From: Paenibacillus sp. TCA20
GTDB lineage: Bacteria > Bacillota > Bacilli > Paenibacillales > Paenibacillaceae
NCBI RefSeq assembly: GCF_000732325.1
Contig: NZ_BBIW01000010.1
Coordinates: 1-64,000 of the forward strand
Direction: 5' to 3'
DNA length: 64,000 nt
Below the pieces are notes generated by a model, which saw nothing but the letters and a program-made list of their open reading frames with translations, searched no databases and was not told the DNA's origin. Each line of letters begins with the position of its first letter. The stretch's first letter is position 1. Shown here piece after piece: positions 58,957 to 64,000 of the stretch. Position numbers and translations under genes: made by a program.

Positions 58957-59154
58957 CTATAGGTGCCTTCTTGTAGCATGACCAGCTTCAATAAGTTTAT
59001 TAAGATAGCGTAGCTGCTGCGCTGCATAGTATGGATCATCACTATCACTAAGCCTATTCTTTATATCTTGCAGGGCAATCAGCGGGAAATCATATTCACC
59101 AATCAGCTTATTTATCTCAGCTGATACATACTCATGAGTAATCTCTTGACTCAT
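58957..59154 (-). CDS. Helical protein (65 aa)
   Basis: MSQEITHEYVSAEINKLIGE; helices with a small wing-like end (LRYLNKLIEAGHATRRHL), possibly a winged helix. AAAGGAAG upstream; longer frame disfavoured. Confidence 0.55.
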   Translation of the reverse strand: MSQEITHEYVSAEINKLIGEYDFPLIALQDIKNRLSDSDDPYYAAQQLRYLNKLIEAGHATRRHL

Positions 59155-59155
59155 A

Positions 59156-59344
59156 TTATCTTCCTTTCTTAATAAGATTATCAAGCTCTCTACTGATATT
59201 ATCGAGAGCTTGGCTTTCTCTGGTCTGAGCATCATGTATGCGCTTAGTTGATCGGCGTATAGATAGAATATTGATTACGGCAATGGCCGCAATGGCAATA
59301 GATATTACAGATATAACAGTCGAGACCCAGAGTATAGGGCTCAT
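59156..59344 (-). CDS. Membrane protein with coiled-coil tail (62 aa)
   Basis: MSPILWVSTVISVISIAIAA helix, then RSTKRIHDAQTRESQALDNI. Similar in shape to XhlA-like phage membrane proteins. GGAG 9 bases before the ATG. Directly upstream is the 27-bp element shared with 51.6 kb. Confidence 0.6.
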   Translation of the reverse strand: MSPILWVSTVISVISIAIAAIAVINILSIRRSTKRIHDAQTRESQALDNISRELDNLIKKGR

Positions 59345-59355
59345 AAGCATCAACT

Positions 59356-59383
59356 CCAATGCATAGGGTTTTAAAAGGTTTTA
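59356..59383 (-). repeat. 27-28 bp element, copy 2 (inverted relative to copy 1)
   Basis: Minus-strand TAAAACCTTTTAAAACCC then TATGCATTGG; copy 1 is on the plus strand at 51618-51644 with one mismatch and one missing base. Confidence 0.65.
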
Positions 59384-59410
59384 GCGCCGTTCCGTAAGGA
59401 TCGGCAAAAA
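59383..59410 (-). terminator. GCCGATCC hairpin with TTAC loop
   Basis: GCCGATCC-TTAC-GGAACGGC preceded by T-rich DNA; the rest of the 59345-59492 gap is AT-rich with no gene seen. Confidence 0.45.
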
Positions 59411-59492
59411 GAAAAAATCCAAGCCGCATACCATTAATACTATAGCTCACTATATAAACAGTATACAGCATAAGCATACATAGAAGATAAGA

Positions 59493-59798
59493 CTATAGAT
59501 CAAGTAGAGGAACATTCCTATTAGGAACAGATATCATCTCAGTACCGAAAGAGCCCATACGCAAAGATACAGCACCAACATCTATAAGCTTACGCATACG
59601 ATACTCCAGTTCCTTCTCAGTAAGACCATGCTTCATATCATAATAGTTAGGATACATTTGAACTACAGTATAGAAAGGAACCTCCTCATTACCTGAGATA
59701 TCTAACGTTTTAGTTATAGCATGCAGAGCCTCAAAGTTGCGATAACCTAATTGTTCATTAGTGTAATTCATATCAAATTCATTAACAGCATTGTTCAT
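59493..59798 (-). CDS. Winged-helix-like protein (101 aa), paralogue of the next-but-one gene
   Basis: MNNAVNEFDMNYTNEQLGYR, then helices (LTEKELEYRMRKLIDVGAV) ending in a wing (GTEMISVPN). Aligns with the 112-residue protein at 59.9 kb (YRNF/NRNL; EKELEYR/KKEFQYR; LIDVGA/LIDAGF). May be a DNA-binding pair. AGGAGG site. Confidence 0.65.
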   Translation of the reverse strand: MNNAVNEFDMNYTNEQLGYRNFEALHAITKTLDISGNEEVPFYTVVQMYPNYYDMKHGLTEKELEYRMRKLIDVGAVSLRMGSFGTEMISVPNRNVPLLDL

Positions 59799-59821
59799 AT
59801 CATTAATCCTCCTATAGATAA

Positions 59822-59902
59822 TTAGAATATAAGCTGGGCGATCAATAAACCAGTGGTAACACCCAGCGCAAAGTAAACAACAACATCCCATTTAGTACGC
59901 AT
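59822..59902 (-). CDS. Membrane microprotein (26 aa)
   Basis: MRTKWDVVVYFALGVTTGLL then IAQLIF: one short membrane helix. Perfect GGAGG 8 bases before the ATG; lies between the two winged-helix paralogues. Confidence 0.5.
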   Translation of the reverse strand: MRTKWDVVVYFALGVTTGLLIAQLIF

Positions 59903-59915
59903 ATATAAATCCTCC

Positions 59916-60254
59916 TTAAGATACAGCAGATACAGCATCATATCTCTTCATACCAAGCTCAGTAGGAGAGAGTATATCATTCATATCTATAGTCTCTCTA
60001 TATATAAAGCCGGCATCAATCAATACAACCAGTCTATACTGGAACTCCTTCTTGCCCATAGTATACTTCATATTCACACTATGGTAACTAGCATGTAGCA
60101 TGCAGAGATTGCTACCAGAGATAGTTCTTCCAGTATGTAGTCTAAGCATATCCATGAGAAAAGCAAATACATCTAAGTTGCGATTACGTACTTCCTCTTT
60201 AGATAAACTATGATCGAATAAGCTACGTCCTTCAGTTAGCAATTTGTTGCTCAT
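59916..60254 (-). CDS. Winged-helix-like protein (112 aa)
   Basis: MSNKLLTEGRSLFDHSLSKE; a winged-helix layout with MGKKEFQYRLVVLIDAGFIY and a C-terminal LSPTELGMKRYD. Paralogue of the 101-residue gene. AAGGGGG site; the longer frame lacks one. Confidence 0.65.
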   Translation of the reverse strand: MSNKLLTEGRSLFDHSLSKEEVRNRNLDVFAFLMDMLRLHTGRTISGSNLCMLHASYHSVNMKYTMGKKEFQYRLVVLIDAGFIYRETIDMNDILSPTELGMKRYDAVSAVS

Positions 60255-60290
60255 ATAGATAGCCCCCTTGTTCAAGTTAAACATTCACAA

Positions 60291-60312
60291 TGCCACAGGA
60301 GCGTTAGCGACC
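60291..60312 (-). terminator. T-W-A-C-loop hairpin containing a stop codon
   Basis: GGTCGC-TAAC-GCTCC; the TAA stop of the 75-residue frame is in the loop. Weak stem. Confidence 0.4.
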
Positions 60313-60531
60313 ATCGTCTACACTATCTATTACATCGTCATACACTATAGAAGACTTAAGATAATCATACGCAGGATGAAGAAAATTTTCGGATGAGGGT
60401 TCACCACTTTCAGTCGCATATGATATACGAAATAGGTAATATAGCATTCGAAGTATGATATATGGCAGGATGTAGCTCTCTGTGATATAAGTCATCGTAC
60501 ATAAAGTAGCGTCACAATTGAGATTGCACAC
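60304..60531 (-). CDS. Possible small membrane protein (up to 75 aa)
   Basis: MCNLNCDATLC start with no clear ribosome site; a later ATG gives MTYITESYILPYIILRMLYY. Hydrophobic middle, acidic end. Evidence is an open frame ending at a family hairpin; start unsure. Confidence 0.4.
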   Translation of the reverse strand: MCNLNCDATLCTMTYITESYILPYIILRMLYYLFRISYATESGEPSSENFLHPAYDYLKSSIVYDDVIDSVDDGR

Positions 60532-60870
60532 GATTCGGATAGGTGATAACAGCCATCGATAACGGCATGATCAGCATGCTCATATAGATCAGCTTACTGG
60601 CGGCGAAGCAGCTTCCTCCCCCACCGGGAGCTATATTCATATGATTCAGCTGTCTAGCTGTATTGCCGTAAGTTGCCGCCCATACATGTCCACTATAAGT
60701 ATCTTGCCTTCGCGTCTAACGAGAGCATCCTACAAGTAGTATGATTCGTCATCTGCAAAGGGTAGGGCGTCTTAGAGAGGAAGCGTGGAGCTGTCGATGG
60801 CGTTAGCACCTACCCGAAGGGTGTGCTATAATAAAGCAGTAGCCGACATGCCTAGGAACATGCCGACTAC
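60532..60870 (-). ncRNA. Structured noncoding stretch downstream of the polymerase gene
   Basis: No convincing gene; richer in G+C than the small genes nearby. Helix 60761-60767 with 60809-60815 (7 bp), hairpins CAGCT-AGAC-AGCTG and GAAGC...GCTTC near 60600-60660, and the terminator-like hairpin at 60839-60870. Could be a 3' UTR, a processed small RNA or a leader for the small genes below. Confidence 0.4.
60839..60870 (-). terminator. Long hairpin after the RNA polymerase gene
   Basis: GTAGTCGGCATG-TTCCTAGG-CATGTCGGCTAC, 12 bp with two wobble pairs, then TGCTTTATTATAG. Confidence 0.65.
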
Positions 60871-60891
60871 GTGTATGGCTGTGGTGGCCTA

Positions 60892-63800
60892 TTACATGCG
60901 TTCGATGCTGGAGATAGTCAGACTCATAGTTCTGCCTTTAGCTTCAGCATTGGACACACTAAGATTAAAGCATGTTGCGCCAGTCAAGAATCCAACTTGG
61001 TCTTGGTAGAAGTCACCTACATATACATTTCTGCTGCCTACTGGAACATAAGCAACATACGTATAGCTTTCAGTAACCTCGTTATACATATACTCCACTG
61101 TTACCATACCTGCATTCGCAATGACAGGTGCCATTCTCTCTCCATCAAATACACGACCGGTTGAATCAGCTCCAATACGGAAGTTTGCTTTGATATCAGA
61201 TGCAGGGACAACATAAGGGTTCTTCACAATCTCACGATTAGAGATAGCAGCGCACAGCTCCAAGAATTGCTTCTTAGCCACGACCCAAGGGAAGCTGATC
61301 GAACGATTGTTATCTTGACCTCTCTCTGTGTATGTCACCATATATGCAACATAGCCGATATCCATAGAAGAGTAAGAGAACTCCAATGCAGCAAGTGCCA
61401 TTTGACTCTTATACATAATCGCATCGCAATCGTCTCTATAGATACGCTCAATCTTCTCTTTAGCCATCGCCAGTGCAGGATCAGCCTCACCATACTTCAG
61501 CTCAGCAAGCTTGATGAACTCTTCATGTTTCTGACGAGCATTCTTGATGTCGCTTGTATAGATAGAACGAATGGAACGAATAGAGTTAGCGATTCTGTCA
61601 TAGATAACTGGATCAATAACATACTCAGCTCTCAGGATATGAATCAGGTTGTTGTTCTCTACATCGTTCATGATCTCTTCGGACTTGTCGATTACATTCT
61701 CTTGTACGAATGCTTTCATGTGGTTATGCACACGGGACATTACAGAACCTGTGTCTACTCCACCCTCAGCACCTTTGTGATGTGCGAGCCATGCTTGCTT
61801 GATCCATTGACGCTTGGATTTAGGTGACTCTTGGAATCCTGCATATCTTGGAGGATTGTTGATGAACTCCAATTCAGCAGCCAATGCTTCCTCATATGCA
61901 CCACCATGCTTAGCACGGTCAATCTCCCATCCTTGAGCCAGACGAATCAAGTCGATCATATCTTCCATACGAGCGATCTCTCTAATCAGCTCTTGTTTCT
62001 CAGCATCTGAACGTTCAGTCTTTTGACCAAACTCATTGGTATTCTCTGCATACATATATCCTACTTTACGTACAGCATCAGCAAGACGAGTAGCAATGTT
62101 AGTCAGTTGACCGATCTTGTTAGGAGTCAGTGTACGAATGACATACTCTTTGCTTAGCTCATGTACAGCTTGAATGAATGCATCATTATATTGATCGGCA
62201 GTGAACTTCACTTTGAATTGTCCATCGTGTGATACGCAAGGAGCATCAAATGCAAGCTTCTCATCAGATTCCATAGGGAACGGGCATCCAGAAGACCACT
62301 CACCATCTTTATCTACATGCAGGTCAAGCATAGCCAAGAACTTAGATTGACCATCTTTACCCATGATGCCATTAACGATAGCACGTACTTGTGTAATGAA
62401 TGTTTCATCACCATCGTTATCAGCTCCGCCTTCAGCGAATGTATCCAAGTCATGGCAGCTCATTACACATACAGAGTTGAATGCGCCTTTAGCAGAAGCA
62501 GTCACATAGTTTTGTGGAGCTACACCATTCAAGATACGTCCTTCACCTTTAGCAATAGCAGGGTTACGGAAGGATGCAACAGGGCCCTCTACAAAGTGTT
62601 GGTTATCGCGTGCTGTCATGAATGTTTGGTGTGGCTTAAGACCAACGTGATCAGGGACAATCATATCTCCATTCTCATCTTCCACAGCTTGAAGCAATGC
62701 ATATGGATCTTGAACCATGAAGCGATACTCGCCTTCTACAGGAATCGTACCAGCAACCCATTTGTCTACTTGCTGCCCCATCAGTCTCAGTGCTCTTGTT
62801 TGCATGTAAGCATCTTGGAATGTGAATGGAGCATAGTGCATGAAGTTAGCAAATACAGAAACAAGGGAGCGATCACGTAGAAACTCAGCTTGTGCAAGAG
62901 TCAGCTTGTTCAGCTTCTCCAAGTGAGCAACCCCTGCATACTTTTGAATCAGTGCAGGATTAGTAAGTACACTCTTAGCTTCATCCAGGCGTGGTTGAGC
63001 AACATCAATCATTTGCTCTGCTGTAATGCTGGATACATGTGCAAACTGATATGGAAGCTCTACATACTCAGACTTCATAGCAGGACGCTTAGCAAAGCGT
63101 GCAATACGCAGCTCAATACCAAAGTCAATCTTACCTTCGCTATCAGCAAGCAAACGGAAGTCACCTTTCACAGCAGACTTGAATGCAACGATATCTGCAT
63201 CATAGTATTGACGCAAGCCTGGCACGAATACCATCAAGCCTTTAACGAATGGGGTGATACGTACTTGCCATGCATCGGAATCATTGCCAAACTCAGCCTT
63301 CAATGCCCAGTAGATCGACTCGGAAGCTAGAACCAAGCCATCGCCTACGCCAAGCTTCAGATAGTTCATAGGCAGGACTTCTTCTTTAGTCATGCGTCCT
63401 TCTTTCCATGTAGCTGTGAATGTACCATCAACCGCAGATACAGTGACTACACGGTTGTTATAGAATGCTTTGAACTTACCATTCTTGATCTTAGCAAAGC
63501 GATCATCGATTACTGCCATAGAGTGACGATCAGAGTTAACCAAGTATTCTCCTGCTCTCATGTTAGGCAGCTGGTCGATATGAGCATTAGGGAAGGTTAC
63601 AACCTTAGATGGCACAGAGCTTGTACCAGACAGGCCTGGACGTTTCAGATACTTCGTGATATCCAGTGTATAGATACCCGTAGCCTTATCCAGTTTGCAA
63701 TAAGACAGGAAGCTATGACCAAGCTTACGGAATGCTTGTGGAATCGTCATGAAGTCTTCTGCAATATAGATACCTTGCAATTGACGAGCTTGAGAACCTG

Positions 63801-64000
63801 TTTGAATAAAGAAGTTTGCTTTGTGTGTAACGCCATCCACTGAGTAATGGAATCCATTGCGGACGATCTCGATTTGCAAGTCTTTCATTTCTTGATTCTC
63901 TTGATCAGCGATATTCAAGTCGATATAAACAATGTGAGTCGCATCCAAGTGTAGATCGTTGCTATCTGTAGCTGGCATCAATTTACCGAATGCATCAGCA
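60892..64000 (-). CDS. Two-barrel RNA polymerase (YonO / eukaryotic RdRP-like), 5' end outside the window
   Basis: At least 1035 residues; the frame is open to the window edge (a TTG at 63981 is only an internal codon), so the start is missing. The catalytic DxDGD motif is GGADNDGDETFIT about 520 residues in. Just before it FRNPAIAKGEGRILNG matches the 'nPclhpGDir' segment of RNA-dependent RNA polymerases such as QDE-1. YonO of phage SPbeta is a DNA-dependent single-chain RNA polymerase of this group and transcribes late genes; the same role is likely here. The C-terminal 400 residues are helical and unlike the host polymerase. A long hairpin follows the stop. Confidence 0.8.
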   Translation of the reverse strand, partial: ADAFGKLMPATDSNDLHLDATHIVYIDLNIADQENQEMKDLQIEIVRNGFHYSVDGVTHKANFFIQTGSQARQLQGIYIAEDFMTIPQAFRKLGHSFLSYCKLDKATGIYTLDITKYLKRPGLSGTSSVPSKVVTFPNAHIDQLPNMRAGEYLVNSDRHSMAVIDDRFAKIKNGKFKAFYNNRVVTVSAVDGTFTATWKEGRMTKEEVLPMNYLKLGVGDGLVLASESIYWALKAEFGNDSDAWQVRITPFVKGLMVFVPGLRQYYDADIVAFKSAVKGDFRLLADSEGKIDFGIELRIARFAKRPAMKSEYVELPYQFAHVSSITAEQMIDVAQPRLDEAKSVLTNPALIQKYAGVAHLEKLNKLTLAQAEFLRDRSLVSVFANFMHYAPFTFQDAYMQTRALRLMGQQVDKWVAGTIPVEGEYRFMVQDPYALLQAVEDENGDMIVPDHVGLKPHQTFMTARDNQHFVEGPVASFRNPAIAKGEGRILNGVAPQNYVTASAKGAFNSVCVMSCHDLDTFAEGGADNDGDETFITQVRAIVNGIMGKDGQSKFLAMLDLHVDKDGEWSSGCPFPMESDEKLAFDAPCVSHDGQFKVKFTADQYNDAFIQAVHELSKEYVIRTLTPNKIGQLTNIATRLADAVRKVGYMYAENTNEFGQKTERSDAEKQELIREIARMEDMIDLIRLAQGWEIDRAKHGGAYEEALAAELEFINNPPRYAGFQESPKSKRQWIKQAWLAHHKGAEGGVDTGSVMSRVHNHMKAFVQENVIDKSEEIMNDVENNNLIHILRAEYVIDPVIYDRIANSIRSIRSIYTSDIKNARQKHEEFIKLAELKYGEADPALAMAKEKIERIYRDDCDAIMYKSQMALAALEFSYSSMDIGYVAYMVTYTERGQDNNRSISFPWVVAKKQFLELCAAISNREIVKNPYVVPASDIKANFRIGADSTGRVFDGERMAPVIANAGMVTVEYMYNEVTESYTYVAYVPVGSRNVYVGDFYQDQVGFLTGATCFNLSVSNAEAKGRTMSLTISSIERM

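Noticed and set aside
59244..59477. 77-codon minus-strand frame
   Set aside because: Overlaps the 62-residue membrane gene in another frame and a hairpin; no ribosome site.
61267..63843. Several plus-strand frames opposite the RNA polymerase gene
   Set aside because: No ribosome sites and no domains; the minus-strand frame carries a conserved polymerase motif.
1..64000. CRISPR arrays, insertion sequences, integrase and att sites
   Set aside because: No regularly spaced repeats of CRISPR type, no transposase or recombinase gene and no flanking duplications were seen.

Overview
The window looks like the early and replication half of a large double-stranded DNA phage (or phage-plasmid) of Gram-positive Bacillales, in the Bacillus/Paenibacillus range. 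About 110 tightly packed genes all lie on the minus strand. They have strong AGGAGG-type ribosome sites, many TTG and GTG starts, sigma-A-like promoters and frequent 4-base start/stop overlaps. There are no capsid, tail, terminase, lysis or integrase genes here, so the phage assignment is inference; a large plasmid remains possible.

Reading in the direction of transcription (64 kb down to 1 kb): 64.0-60.9 kb holds the 3' part of a very large protein with the DxDGD signature of two-barrel RNA polymerases (YonO / eukaryotic RdRP family), followed by a structured noncoding stretch. From 60.5 to 47 kb come dozens of small proteins. Six of these (57.2-58.7 kb) plus four elsewhere share an N-terminal M-[E/D]-L-[M/I]-x-x-Y peptide. 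The same stretch holds a SLOG protein, a LysM protein, a 21-bp iteron array and a complete hammerhead ribozyme. From 46 to 40 kb lie an SNF2 helicase and a PRTRC-type ubiquitin-like module (E1-like ThiF, E2-like protein B, Ubl-like protein C). A glycosyltransferase and a 3D-domain wall protein follow.

The replication and recombination core runs from 38 to 18 kb: an OB-fold protein, SSB, RecA, a uracil-DNA glycosylase, MerR- and winged-helix regulators, a PAS protein, a PD-(D/E)XK nuclease, a Gam/Gp157-like protein and an NrdG-like radical SAM enzyme. It continues with a Ycf46 AAA ATPase plus DUF1257 and DUF2997, ThyX, a UvrD/PcrA helicase split by a +1 frameshift, a coiled-coil winged-helix protein and the DnaG primase. 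From 18 to 12 kb are many small zinc-ribbon proteins. From 12 to 3.5 kb are a methyltransferase-fold protein, a 1081-residue SNF2 helicase, a second methyltransferase-like protein and a beta clamp.

The 3.0-1.6 kb stretch has no convincing gene. It carries a very large structured RNA with long-range helices and two embedded tRNA-like domains, resembling the giant phage RNAs (GOLLD/ROOL class). At the far end (0-1 kb) a TPR receptor gene overlaps a gene for a secreted 48-residue peptide, the layout of Rap-Phr or AimR-AimP cell-to-cell signalling.

Shared control is visible. A 14-bp palindrome (TGTAAYGYRTTACA) sits at several promoters, and a family of hairpins with a T-T/A-A-C loop follows many stop codons. 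The genes together suggest a phage with its own replisome, its own RNA polymerase, a protein-conjugation system and a communication peptide. No function here was tested; assignments rest on motifs read by eye.
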